Source: Spirochaetota bacterium (GTDB lineage Bacteria; Spirochaetota; Spirochaetia; Treponematales; UBA12059). From it: a DNA stretch of 64,000 nt. The DNA lies in assembly GCA_022703505.1 (NCBI GenBank), contig JAKLDN010000002.1:310001-374000 (forward strand), in the 5' to 3' direction. Positions 15,768 through 24,110 of this stretch are shown here, piece by piece; position 1 is the first letter of the stretch; each line of letters opens with the position of its first letter. The position numbers and the translations under genes were made by a program. Below the pieces are notes generated by a model. It had not been told where the DNA came from, did not search any database, and saw only the letters and a program-made list of their open reading frames with translations.

Positions 15768-16640
15768 ATGGTTATCCTGCTTGCGGACGCCTTCCTTCCC
15801 GACCTGCCGAAGCGCCTGGCGGCCTTCGGCGAGGTGACCCAGGACATGGGCCGCGTGGGGGAGGCGGAGGTGATGATCGTCCGGTCCAAGACCAAGGTCG
15901 GGAAGGACGTGATAGACAAGGCCCCGAAGCTCAAGTTCGTCATCCGCGGCGGCGTGGGGGTGGACACCATCGACGTCCCCTACGCGGAGTCTAAGAAGAT
16001 CAAGGTGACGAACACCCCGGAAGCCTCCAGCGTGGCCGTGGCGGAGCTGGCCTTCTCCATGATGCTGGCCCTGGCCAGCCGGATCTGCGAGGCCGACGCC
16101 TCCATGAAGCAGGGCAAGTGGCTCAAGAAGGACCTGGAGCGGACGGAGCTCATGGGCAAAACCCTGGGCCTGGTCGGGATCGGCCGGATCGCCCGGGAAG
16201 TCGCCCTCCGGGCCAAGGCCTTCGGCATGGAGGTCATAGCCTTCGACAAGTTCGTGCCGAAGAGCGACGTCGCCGCGATGGTCTCCCTGGAGGAGGTCTG
16301 GGCCAAGTCGGACTACATCTCCCTCCACGTGCCCCTGACGGACGAGACCAAGGGCATGATCAACGCGGCGGCCATCGCCAAGATGAAGAAGGGCGTCCGC
16401 GTCGTGAACACCTGCCGCGGACAGGTCGTCTCCGAGGAGGACGTGGCCGCGGCCCTGGCCGACGGCCGCCTGGGCGGCTACGGGGCGGACGTGTTCTACT
16501 CCGAGCCCCCCGAGGGCTCGCCCCTGCTCTCGGCCCCCCGGACCGTCCTGGCGCCCCATCTGGGCGCCTCCACGGAGGAGAACCTGGCCCGACTGGGGGA
16601 CTGCATCGTGGACAGGATGAAGGAATACGTGAAGAAGTGA
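15768..16640 (+). CDS. serA: D-3-phosphoglycerate dehydrogenase (short type)
   Basis: 290 residues, catalytic and NAD-binding domains only, without the C-terminal ACT regulatory domain of longer SerA. The Rossmann motif is LGLVGIGRIAREVALRAKAFGMEVIAFD. Catalytic residues are the Arg in RGGVGVDTID, a Glu region near VFYSEPPEG, and the His in LAPHLGAST. It catalyses 3-phosphoglycerate to 3-phosphohydroxypyruvate, the first step of serine synthesis. The identity as SerA rather than another 2-hydroxyacid dehydrogenase is supported by serC directly downstream. Its start has AGGAGG at 15757-15762. The stop codon lies within a GTGAATAGG-type repeat. Confidence 0.92.
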   Translation: MVILLADAFLPDLPKRLAAFGEVTQDMGRVGEAEVMIVRSKTKVGKDVIDKAPKLKFVIRGGVGVDTIDVPYAESKKIKVTNTPEASSVAVAELAFSMMLALASRICEADASMKQGKWLKKDLERTELMGKTLGLVGIGRIAREVALRAKAFGMEVIAFDKFVPKSDVAAMVSLEEVWAKSDYISLHVPLTDETKGMINAAAIAKMKKGVRVVNTCRGQVVSEEDVAAALADGRLGGYGADVFYSEPPEGSPLLSAPRTVLAPHLGASTEENLARLGDCIVDRMKEYVKK

Positions 16641-16719
16641 ATAGGTGAATACGTGAATAGGAGAGGGTCGGGTTTCCGTTCGTACGCCCTATTTACCCAT
16701 TCACCTATTCACCCACCCT
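16637..16719. repeat. GTGAATAGG-type inverted repeat between serA and serC
   Basis: Three imperfect GTGAATAGG-like units (16637-16661) face CCTATTTACCCATTC and ACCTATTCACCC at 16688-16719. It is the degenerate relative of the repeat after arcC at 7215-7310. It overlaps the serA stop codon and ends about 20 bp before the serC ATG, so the mRNA would fold into a hairpin between the two genes. Confidence 0.75.
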
Positions 16720-16736
16720 ACTAGAAGGAGCCGAAT

Positions 16737-17828
16737 ATGAAACGCGTCATCAACTACAGCGCCGGACCCGCCGCAATTCCCGTCGAGGTCCTCGAGCAGG
16801 CCCGGGACGAGATGCTGGACTGGAACGGCACGGGCTGCTCCGTCATGGAGGTGTCCCACCGCGGCAAGGAGTACGACGCCCTCCACATGGAGACCATGGA
16901 CCTGTTCCGGGAGATCGCCGGCCTCGGCAAGAACTACGAGGTCCTGTTCTGCACCGGCGGGGCCAGCACCCAGTTCCTCATGCTGCCCATGAACTACCTG
17001 GGCCCGGGCAAGGAAGCGGACTACGTGGTTACCGGCAACTGGTCCAAGGCCTCGATCAAGGAGGCCAAGCGCTTCGGCAAGATCACCTTCCCCGCCAACA
17101 TGGAGCTGGAGGGTGAGCGCTTCGTGGCCATCCCTAAGCAGGGGGACCTCAAGCTGAACCCCGCGGCCGAGTACGTCCACTACACCAGCAACAACACGGT
17201 GGAAGGCACCGAGTGGCACTACATCCCCGACGTGAAGGGCAAGCCCCTGGTGTGCGACATGTCCTCGGACATCTTCAGCCGCCCCCTGGACTTCAACAAG
17301 TTCAGCCTGATCTACGCGGGCGCCCAGAAGAACCTCGGGCCCTCGGGGGTCACGGTCGTGGCGGTGCGAGACGACTTCCTGGCCAAGGCCCACGACGACC
17401 TGCCCACGATGATGTCCTACAAGGTGTTCAAGGACAAGTTCTCCATGCACAACACCCCGCCCTGCTTCTCCATCTACATCCTGAACCTGGTGCTCAAGTG
17501 GCTCAAGAAGAACGGCGGATTGGCGGCCATGGGCAAGACGAACGAGCGGAAGCAGAAGCTCCTCTACGCCGCCGTCGACGGGTCCAAGGGCTTCTACAAG
17601 GGCCTGGCGGAGGTGGATTCCCGGTCCTGGATGAACATCGACTTCAAGCTCCCCACCCCCGAGCTGGACGACAAGTTCGTCAAGGAGGCCAAGGCTGCGG
17701 GGATCGTCCAGACCAAGGGCTACCGGAGCATGGGCGGCATCCGCCTGTCCGCGTACAACGCGGTGTCCTTGAAGGACGTCGAGACCACCGTGGCGTTCAT
17801 GCAGGACTTCATGGCGAAGAACGGGTAA
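16737..17828 (+). CDS. serC: Phosphoserine aminotransferase
   Basis: 363 residues, the normal SerC length. The N terminus is INYSAGPAAIPVEVLEQA. The PLP lysine is Lys198 in YAGAQKNLGPSG, preceded by the cofactor-binding aspartate in CDMSSDIFSRP. The C-terminal GYRSMGGIRLSAYNAV carries the substrate-binding Arg. It converts 3-phosphohydroxypyruvate and glutamate to phosphoserine in the cytoplasm. It has AGAAGGAGC before the ATG and is co-directional with serA. A serine dehydratase that degrades serine is encoded elsewhere in the window, under other control. Confidence 0.97.
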   Translation: MKRVINYSAGPAAIPVEVLEQARDEMLDWNGTGCSVMEVSHRGKEYDALHMETMDLFREIAGLGKNYEVLFCTGGASTQFLMLPMNYLGPGKEADYVVTGNWSKASIKEAKRFGKITFPANMELEGERFVAIPKQGDLKLNPAAEYVHYTSNNTVEGTEWHYIPDVKGKPLVCDMSSDIFSRPLDFNKFSLIYAGAQKNLGPSGVTVVAVRDDFLAKAHDDLPTMMSYKVFKDKFSMHNTPPCFSIYILNLVLKWLKKNGGLAAMGKTNERKQKLLYAAVDGSKGFYKGLAEVDSRSWMNIDFKLPTPELDDKFVKEAKAAGIVQTKGYRSMGGIRLSAYNAVSLKDVETTVAFMQDFMAKNG

Positions 17829-17845
17829 TACGTTAGCAGGATCTC

Positions 17846-17991
17846 ACCACGGAGTCGCGCGAGGCCCGCACGGCGGGCCTCGCGGCGCCGAAGCGAGCTT
17901 CGGCGATCTTCTGTTCAACCAAACTCGGCGAAGCCCGAAGGGCTTCGCTGCCGCGAGGGCGGCTTTGCCGCCCTCGCGCGTCTCTGTGGTT
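17846..17991. repeat. Nested palindrome array after serC
   Basis: An imperfect outer inverted repeat (CACCACGGAGTCGCGCGAG against CTCGCGCGTCTCTGTGGT) encloses four smaller hairpins (GAGGCCCG/CGGGCCTC, CGCCGAAG/CTTCGGCG, AAGCCC/GGGCTT, GCGAGGGCGGC/GCCGCCCTCGC). The CACGGAG motif recurs at 44053-44110. It separates convergent genes and probably ends transcripts from both sides. Confidence 0.75.
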
Positions 17992-18006
17992 GATTCCTGA
18001 AAAATC

Positions 18007-20211
18007 CTATTTCCGGATCCTCGCGCGAAGGGCGTCGATGCGGCCGCGCAAGCGCTCGGCGTCCTCCTTGGTAGCCCGTACGAAGGGGTTGCCCTCGGGG
18101 GATCCGCACACGGCCCGCAGTTCCTCGGGATTCCGGAAGGTGGCCCGTCGGAAGGGGTTGGAATAGTCCTTGGCCCGGCTCAGGTAGACCTGCTCCTCCA
18201 CATACCGGGAACCCTCCTCCAGGAGGTCCAGGGCCTTGCCCAGCTCCCGGGGTCCGATCGAGGTCCAGCCCTCCAGGTCCCGGAGACAGGCCCAGGCGTG
18301 GCGGGCCTTGTCCACGGGGTACTCCGAGGCCAGGCGGCCGTAGGCGGCGTGGATCTCATCCCAGGATCCCAAGACCCCGGATCGTATCTCCGCGATCAGG
18401 GCTTCGACCTTGCGGGCCGGGACGATCTGGCCGCCCAGGTTCTCCCATTCGCGCTCACGGGGGCCGTCCAGGGCCTCCGCCGCGTCCGAGACCGTCATGT
18501 CCGGGCGGGCTTCGAAGTACGCGAGGATCTCCCGCACGGCATACCAGTGGAGCATCCGGCGGTAGGCCTTCCAGGCACGCCCCGCCTTGAGGATCAGGAC
18601 CGGGCGCGTGGAGTTTTCCACCCCGTAGGCGTGGACCGCGACCTTGCCGTCCTCGGGTCCGGCCAGGAGGGCCCGGCCCCGCTCCCGGAGGGCCTCCGGC
18701 CCCGGGGCGGAGGGATCGCCGCCCTCCGCGAGGACCGCCGCCGTGCCCGCCCACTCCTCCAGGAGGACCCGGGCCCGGAGGATCTCCTCCGCGGTATCCG
18801 GGGCGAGGGGGGAGAGCTCCAGGGCCTGGACCTTCGTGATCCGCCTGTCCCGGGCGGCGAACTTGGATTCGTTCCGCAGGAGGGCGTAGAGGTTGTACAT
18901 CCACCAGTACGCCGGGATCAGCTCGATCCGGTCCTTGGCGGGATTCTCGTTGACCAGGCAGAAGGGAAGGGGGATGTCCAGTTCTGCGGGGTAGTCGCCC
19001 TTGGACAGCAAGACGTAGGAGGCGAAGCGGCAGGAGTGCTTGAGGGAAGTGGACAGGCCGGGCCAGAAACCGCGGGCCGCCTGGATCTCCCCGTCGTTGG
19101 CCCGGGAATTGTGGTTCGAGCCGATGGTGCAGCCCGCGGCCAGGTTGGACTGGCCCTGGACCACGCTGGCGATCAGGAAGCTGGTGTTGTGGTGCTGTTC
19201 GTGGGCCGGGAAGATCAGGTTGTTGAGGAGTTCGCAGCAGGAGACGGTGGAGTTGTCCCCCAGGACGGAGTGGATCAGGCGGGCCCCGTACTTGAGGGCC
19301 GAGTTGTTGCCCATGATGAATCGTATGGCCTTGACCCCGTAGAAGGCCCGGCAGCCGTACCCGACGATGCCGTTGACCAGCTCCACGCCCTCCCCGATCT
19401 GGGTCCGCTCCGCCTCGCTGGAGTTGATGGTGATGTTCTTGAGCTTGTTGGCGCCCTTGATATAGGCGCAGTCCCCGATCCGGGCGTCCTTGATGATCCG
19501 GTTGTGCTTGAGCACGCTTCCCGCGCCGATCCGGCCGTAGCCGCCCCTCCGGTTCTCGAAGCCGGCCTGTGTCAGGGCCTTGAACCGTTCCATCAGGGCC
19601 GAATCGTCCCGACGCTTGGCCCATAGCCAGGCGTCGGCGCAGATCATCCCGTCGAAGGGCAGGACGGACCGGCCCCCGGCCTCGTTCATCAGGTCGATCC
19701 AGACCCGGACGGACTCCTCCTCCCCCTCCATCACGACCCCGTTGCCGAACTTGGCGTGGTTCGTGGCGTGTATTTCATTGTTGTTGAGGAGAATGCAGGA
19801 ATCCCCGATCTGGTAGTGGGCTATGTAGTCGCAGTCGTGGATAGCGCAGAGGTCCCCGATGTCGCAGGCGACTATCCGGCTGTCCGTGATGCCCGCGGGG
19901 GTCTCCAAGTCGTGGTGGGACAGCACCACCCGTTCCAGCCGCCCGATGCGGACCAGGCCGGCGAAGTCGCAGCCCCGGATCAGGTCCGGGATGAAGGGGT
20001 CCCGCACCAAGATACCCGACCAGTCCGTGCAGGTATTCCCGTTCCGGGCCAGGGTTTCGATCTCCGCGGCCCGGAGGGGGCGGTACGAGTCCAAAGGCTT
20101 TCCCAGCGTGGAATTACGAAGATGGTACTCGTCCTTGCCGGGAGGCAGGAACCCGGAGGGGATGAAGGAGCGGCCGTATCCGGTCTCGTCCGAGAGGGTG
20201 ATATCGTTCAT
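18007..20211 (-). CDS. DUF4954 family protein (left-handed beta-helix type)
   Basis: 734 residues from the ATG at 20211, chosen over an upstream extension because the conserved region (ITLSDETGYGRSFIPSGFLPPGKDEYHLRN) starts there. The middle third (about residues 70-430) has many hexapeptide-like strands such as SRIVACDIGDLCAIHDCDYIAHY, NSSALKYGARLIHSVLGD and GSNHNSRAND, typical of the acyl- and nucleotidyl-transferase beta-helix fold. The C-terminal third is alpha-helical and charged. DUF4954 proteins occur mainly in spirochaetes and Bacteroidota and have no demonstrated function. A sugar-nucleotide or acyl transfer role is only suggested by fold. Confidence 0.8.
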   Translation of the reverse strand: MNDITLSDETGYGRSFIPSGFLPPGKDEYHLRNSTLGKPLDSYRPLRAAEIETLARNGNTCTDWSGILVRDPFIPDLIRGCDFAGLVRIGRLERVVLSHHDLETPAGITDSRIVACDIGDLCAIHDCDYIAHYQIGDSCILLNNNEIHATNHAKFGNGVVMEGEEESVRVWIDLMNEAGGRSVLPFDGMICADAWLWAKRRDDSALMERFKALTQAGFENRRGGYGRIGAGSVLKHNRIIKDARIGDCAYIKGANKLKNITINSSEAERTQIGEGVELVNGIVGYGCRAFYGVKAIRFIMGNNSALKYGARLIHSVLGDNSTVSCCELLNNLIFPAHEQHHNTSFLIASVVQGQSNLAAGCTIGSNHNSRANDGEIQAARGFWPGLSTSLKHSCRFASYVLLSKGDYPAELDIPLPFCLVNENPAKDRIELIPAYWWMYNLYALLRNESKFAARDRRITKVQALELSPLAPDTAEEILRARVLLEEWAGTAAVLAEGGDPSAPGPEALRERGRALLAGPEDGKVAVHAYGVENSTRPVLILKAGRAWKAYRRMLHWYAVREILAYFEARPDMTVSDAAEALDGPREREWENLGGQIVPARKVEALIAEIRSGVLGSWDEIHAAYGRLASEYPVDKARHAWACLRDLEGWTSIGPRELGKALDLLEEGSRYVEEQVYLSRAKDYSNPFRRATFRNPEELRAVCGSPEGNPFVRATKEDAERLRGRIDALRARIRK

Positions 20212-20283
20212 GCCCGAAAGTGTATCCCGAAACGGGCGGGCTGGCCAGCGAGGCGGGCCGGTTGACAAAGAAAGCCCCTCCGG

Positions 20284-20301
20284 GACATGGTAAGCCATGT
20301 C
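20284..20301 (+). promoter_or_regulatory. Dyad across a start codon
   Basis: GACATGG-TAAG-CCATGTC is a 7-bp perfect inverted repeat whose right arm contains the ATG of the next gene. A TTGACA lies 17 bp upstream of it (20262-20267). It could be an operator or an RNA hairpin masking the start codon. Confidence 0.4.
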
Positions 20302-20872
20302 GGTTCCCGAAATCCTGGCCGAAGATCCCATCGCGGTGGACGTGGAAAAAGCCGCGTACGAGATATTCCCCCTCCTGGTGCAGGCCGAAAACAGGGTCCT
20401 CCGCGAACAATACGCCACAGCCTTCGCCAATCTCCTGGGCAACCCCGGGGAGTTCTATACCATCGTCTCCGGGTCCATGGGCGAGCGCCTGGTCCACGTG
20501 GAACGGCTTCTGCACGCCTTCCGTGAAAACGTGGAACTCCTGATCCGCAAGACCTGGGTGGAGAAGCACGACGAGAAGAGCAAGGAAAAGGTCCACGAAG
20601 ACCTCTCCGTCTTCGTACAGGAGTTCCAATCCGGGGCGGTGCGCAAGGCCTTCCCCCATTTCGTGTCCCTGAGCCTGGGTATAGCCCGGCTCCTCTTCGG
20701 GGCCCAGGCCCAGGCCCCGGACTTCCTGGAATACACCTTCCGGATCGATCCCAAGCTGGGGGTGTTCTACTGGTTTATCGGCCGCCTCAAGGAGCAGGAA
20801 TCCGCCGAGGTCGCCGAGGACCTCCGGACCCTGGAGCTCCTCCTGGGGGTCTTCGCCCTGGCCTCCTTCTAA
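20297..20872 (+). CDS. Conserved hypothetical helical protein
   Basis: 191 residues, not recognised. It has no signal peptide and no convincing membrane segment. The sequence is rich in amphipathic helices (for example VEKAAYEIFPLLVQAENRVLREQYATAFANLLGN is visible in two overlapping parts) with an acidic N terminus and a hydrophobic C-terminal end (TLELLLGVFALASF). It is divergent from the DUF4954 gene and 5 bp upstream of mtnA, so it is probably co-transcribed with mtnA. The start ATG lies within a perfect dyad and no clear Shine-Dalgarno precedes it. No function can be inferred. Confidence 0.7.
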   Translation: MSVPEILAEDPIAVDVEKAAYEIFPLLVQAENRVLREQYATAFANLLGNPGEFYTIVSGSMGERLVHVERLLHAFRENVELLIRKTWVEKHDEKSKEKVHEDLSVFVQEFQSGAVRKAFPHFVSLSLGIARLLFGAQAQAPDFLEYTFRIDPKLGVFYWFIGRLKEQESAEVAEDLRTLELLLGVFALASF

Positions 20873-20877
20873 AGCCC

Positions 20878-21939
20878 ATGCCCGACGCGGGGTCCCTCCG
20901 ATCCGTCCGCCTGGACGAGGAAGCGGGGGAACTCGAGCTCATCGACCAGACCCTCCTGCCGAACCGGACCGTCCTCCTCCGGCTCTCGGATCCCCGGGAC
21001 ATCCGGGAGGCCATCTACAGTCTCCGGGTCCGGGGCGCCCCGGCCATCGGGATAGCGGCCGCCTACGGCGTCTACCTGGCGATCCGGAGAAGCGCAGCCC
21101 GGGATTGGGATGCCCTGGCCGTGGAATTCCGGGCCGCCAAGGGGCTCCTGGCCTCGGCCCGGCCGACCGCGGTCAACCTCTCCTGGGCCCTGGACCGCAT
21201 GGAGCGGAGGCTGGATGCCGCCCGGGGCCGCCCCGTCGGAGAGGTCAAGAACGCCCTCCTCGAGGAGGCCGAGGCCGTCCGCGCCGAGGACGAGGAGGCC
21301 TGCCGCGCCATCGGGGAGAACGGGCTTTCGCTCCTGGGCCCCGGCTGGGGCATCCTGACCCACTGCAACGCGGGATGGCTGGCCACCTCCCGGTACGGGA
21401 CCGCCCTGGCGCCCCTCTACCTGGGGGCCGAACGCGGCTACGGCTTCCGGGTCTTCGCGGACGAGACCCGGCCCCTGCTCCAGGGCGCCCGGCTGACCGC
21501 CTGGGAGCTGGATCGGGCCGGGATCGACCTGACCCTGATCTGCGACAACATGGCTTCCACCGTGATGAAGCGCGGCCTGGTGAAGGCCGTCCTGACGGGC
21601 TGCGACCGGGTGGCGGCCAACGGGGATGTCGCCAACAAGATCGGGACCTCCGGGGTCGCGGTCCTTGCCCGGCACTACGGGATCCCTTTCTACGTCCTGG
21701 GGCCCGTCTCGACCGTCGACCTGGCCTGCCCGACCGGGGCGGAAATCCCCGTGGAGGAACGCCCGGCTGAGGAAGTGACGGACCGGTGGTACGTCCGGAG
21801 GATGGCCCCGGAGGGTGTGAAGGTCCTCAATCCCGCCTTCGACGTCACCGACGCCGGGCTTATAACCGCCATCGTCACGGAGCGCGGCATCGCCCGACCC
21901 CCCTACGGGGATTCCCTGGCGCGGATCGTCCAGCCGTAA
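20878..21939 (+). CDS. mtnA: S-methyl-5-thioribose-1-phosphate isomerase
   Basis: 353 residues, typical for MtnA of the eIF2B-like isomerase family. Signatures are RVRGAPAIGIAAAYGVYLA, THCNAGWLAT with the catalytic Cys, ICDNMAS with the catalytic Asp, and GCDRVAANGDVANKIGT. It converts methylthioribose-1-phosphate to methylthioribulose-1-phosphate in methionine salvage or a related 5'-deoxyribose salvage route. No other salvage genes are nearby, so the pathway variant is unclear. It follows the unknown 191-residue gene by 5 bp and is convergent with the EF-G gene, with only 2 bp between the stop codons. Confidence 0.96.
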   Translation: MPDAGSLRSVRLDEEAGELELIDQTLLPNRTVLLRLSDPRDIREAIYSLRVRGAPAIGIAAAYGVYLAIRRSAARDWDALAVEFRAAKGLLASARPTAVNLSWALDRMERRLDAARGRPVGEVKNALLEEAEAVRAEDEEACRAIGENGLSLLGPGWGILTHCNAGWLATSRYGTALAPLYLGAERGYGFRVFADETRPLLQGARLTAWELDRAGIDLTLICDNMASTVMKRGLVKAVLTGCDRVAANGDVANKIGTSGVAVLARHYGIPFYVLGPVSTVDLACPTGAEIPVEERPAEEVTDRWYVRRMAPEGVKVLNPAFDVTDAGLITAIVTERGIARPPYGDSLARIVQP

Positions 21940-21941
21940 GC

Positions 21942-23981
21942 TCAGGCCCCCTGATTGCGCTTGGGCTGGAAGTGGCTGAACTCCATGCTGAAGCCCGCCC
22001 GCCCCTGGGTCACGGAGCGCAGGGCCGTGGTGAAGCCGAACATGACGGACAGGGGAGCCTCGGCGTGGATGGTGTCGCTGGCGGCCTTGGAGTCCGTGCC
22101 GTGGATCATCCCGCCCCGCTGGCTCACCAGGCTCATCGCCTCGCCCAGGAAGTCCGAGGGGGTGACGATGTCCACCTTCATGATGGGCTCCAGGAGGACC
22201 GGGGCGGCCTTCCGGCAGGCCTCGTCGAAGCCCAGGGCCGCGGCCGCCTGGAAGGCGTAGGGGCTGGCGGTCAGCTCGTCCCATTCCAGGTCCGTCAGGG
22301 TCACCCCCACGTCCACGCAGGGGTAGCCGAACTGGATCCCACCCGCGAAGGCGTTCGTGACCGCCGTCTCCACGGCCTCCCAGATCTCGTCCGGGACCTT
22401 GGGGTTCCGGATGTCCTTCCGGTAGAGGTTGCCCTCCCCCCGGGCCCGGGGTTCCACCCGCAGGGTGAGCCGGGCCGCGTTCTCCTTGCCCGCCAGGACC
22501 TTGCGGAAGGCCTCGGTGTGCTCCACCGCCTTGGTCACGGACTCCCGGTAGGTGACTTGAGGATTGCCCACCCGGGCGTCCACCTTGTAGTCCCGGATGA
22601 TCCGGGTCACCAGGACGTCCAGGTGGAGTTCCCCCATGCCCTGGATGATGAGCTGGCCGGTCTCGTCGTTTTCCTTGCTGGTGAAGGTGGGATCCTCCAA
22701 GGACAGGAGGTCCAGGGTGGACTTGAGCTTGTCCCGGTCCGAGAGGGTCTTGGGCTCGATGGCCACGGAGATGACGGGCTCCGGGAAGTGCATCCGCTCC
22801 AGGACCACGGGCCAGCCCTCGGAGCCGATGGTGTCCCCGGTCTGGGCGGCTTTCATGCCCACGATCACGGCTATGTCCCCGGCGCCCACTTCGTCCAGGG
22901 GCTCGCTCTTGTTGGCGTGCATCCTGAGCAGGCGGGTGACCCGCTCGCGCTTCTTCTTGCCGATGTTGTAGACCGTGGAGGCGTTCTTGACGGAACCCGA
23001 GTACATCCGCACGAAGCATAGGGGACCGGCCTCCCGGTCGTACTGGACCTTGAACACGAGTCCCAGGGGATTCCCCGCGGACTCGCAGGGGACCTCGATG
23101 TCCTCCTCCTTCTTGAGGTGGAAGGCCCGGGCCGCGGGGACCTCGTGGGGGGAGGGGAGGTAGTCCACCACCGCGTCCAACAGGGCCTGGACGCCGATGT
23201 TGCGACGGCTGGCCCCGCAGAGGACCGGGACGATGTTCCGGGCCAGGGTCTGTTTCCGGATCTCCCGGCGGAGGAGTTCGGGCGGGACCTCGCCGCCGGC
23301 CAGGAAGAGCTCCGCGATCTCGTCGGACCAGGTCCCCAGGGAGTCCATCAGCTTTTCCCGCCAGGCGTCCGCCTCCGTGGCCCGCTCGGGGGACAGAGGC
23401 GTCCGGGTGATGTGCTGGCCTCCTTCGGCTGCGTCCCAGCGGAGTTCCTCCCGGGCGAGGAGGTCCACCATGCCCTCGAAGGCACCTTCCCGGCCGATCG
23501 GGATGGCCACCGGGACGGGATTGGCTCCCAGCTTGGTCCGCATGTCCTCCAGGACGGCGAAGAAATCGGCTCCCAGACGGTCCATCTTGTTCACGTAGGC
23601 GATGCGGGGGACGTGGTAGCGGTCCGCCTGGTGCCAGACCGTCTCGCTCTGGGGTTCCACGCCGCCCACGGCGCAGAATACGGCTACGGCCCCGTCCAGG
23701 ACCCGCAGGGACCGCTCCACCTCGGCGGTGAAGTCCACGTGGCCCGGGGTGTCGATGATGTTGATCTGGTGGTTCCGCCAGAAGGTGGTGGTGGCGGCGC
23801 TGGTGATCGTGATCCCCCGCTCCTGCTCCTGCTCCATCCAGTCCATGGTGGCTTCCCCGTCGTCCACCTCCCCCAGGCGGTAGGTCTTGCCGGAGTAGTA
23901 GAGGATGCGCTCGGTAGTGGTGGTCTTGCCCGCGTCGATGTGGGCCATGATGCCGATGTTGCGCGTCGTGTCGAGGTCCAT
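21942..23981 (-). CDS. fusA: Elongation factor G paralogue
   Basis: 679 residues. The G domain has P-loop [12 protein letters not shown], switch [24 protein letters not shown] and NKMDR, and domains II to V follow in normal order. The end is short ([16 protein letters not shown]). It is a translational GTPase acting in translocation or ribosome recycling. It is not in a ribosomal-protein operon, and spirochaetes often encode two EF-G forms with divided roles. Which role this one has cannot be decided by eye. A -10/-35 pair read on the minus strand lies about 75-100 bp upstream. Confidence 0.93.
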   Translation of the reverse strand: MDLDTTRNIGIMAHIDAGKTTTTERILYYSGKTYRLGEVDDGEATMDWMEQEQERGITITSAATTTFWRNHQINIIDTPGHVDFTAEVERSLRVLDGAVAVFCAVGGVEPQSETVWHQADRYHVPRIAYVNKMDRLGADFFAVLEDMRTKLGANPVPVAIPIGREGAFEGMVDLLAREELRWDAAEGGQHITRTPLSPERATEADAWREKLMDSLGTWSDEIAELFLAGGEVPPELLRREIRKQTLARNIVPVLCGASRRNIGVQALLDAVVDYLPSPHEVPAARAFHLKKEEDIEVPCESAGNPLGLVFKVQYDREAGPLCFVRMYSGSVKNASTVYNIGKKKRERVTRLLRMHANKSEPLDEVGAGDIAVIVGMKAAQTGDTIGSEGWPVVLERMHFPEPVISVAIEPKTLSDRDKLKSTLDLLSLEDPTFTSKENDETGQLIIQGMGELHLDVLVTRIIRDYKVDARVGNPQVTYRESVTKAVEHTEAFRKVLAGKENAARLTLRVEPRARGEGNLYRKDIRNPKVPDEIWEAVETAVTNAFAGGIQFGYPCVDVGVTLTDLEWDELTASPYAFQAAAALGFDEACRKAAPVLLEPIMKVDIVTPSDFLGEAMSLVSQRGGMIHGTDSKAASDTIHAEAPLSVMFGFTTALRSVTQGRAGFSMEFSHFQPKRNQGA

Positions 23982-24052
23982 GGGATGCTCCAGGATAAGG
24001 ATTCCGCTCGACAGCCTCGAAAGGGAAAGCCGGCCGCGGGATAACTTACGGT

Positions 24053-24082
24053 ACTATATACGAAATACCGCAGGGTTTTCAA
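24053..24082 (-). promoter_or_regulatory. Promoter of the EF-G gene
   Basis: On the minus strand TTGAAA (24077-24082) and TATAGT (24053-24058) are 18 bp apart; TATATA at 16 bp is an alternative. The leader is about 65-70 nt long. It overlaps the divergent U32 gene's promoter region. Confidence 0.55.
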
Positions 24083-24104
24083 GGACGGGAAAGTGTGATA
24101 AGGT
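24076..24104 (+). promoter_or_regulatory. Possible leaderless promoter of the U32 gene
   Basis: TTTTCA at 24076-24081 and TAAGGT at 24099-24104 are 17 bp apart. The -10 ends 6 nt before the ATG at 24111. Confidence 0.4.
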
Positions 24105-24110
24105 GTCCCC

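Noticed and set aside
20869-23019. Long minus-strand frame crossing mtnA and the EF-G gene
   Set aside because: Translation is low-complexity (Arg/Gly/Pro/His) and spans two clearly identified genes, one of them on the same strand in another frame.
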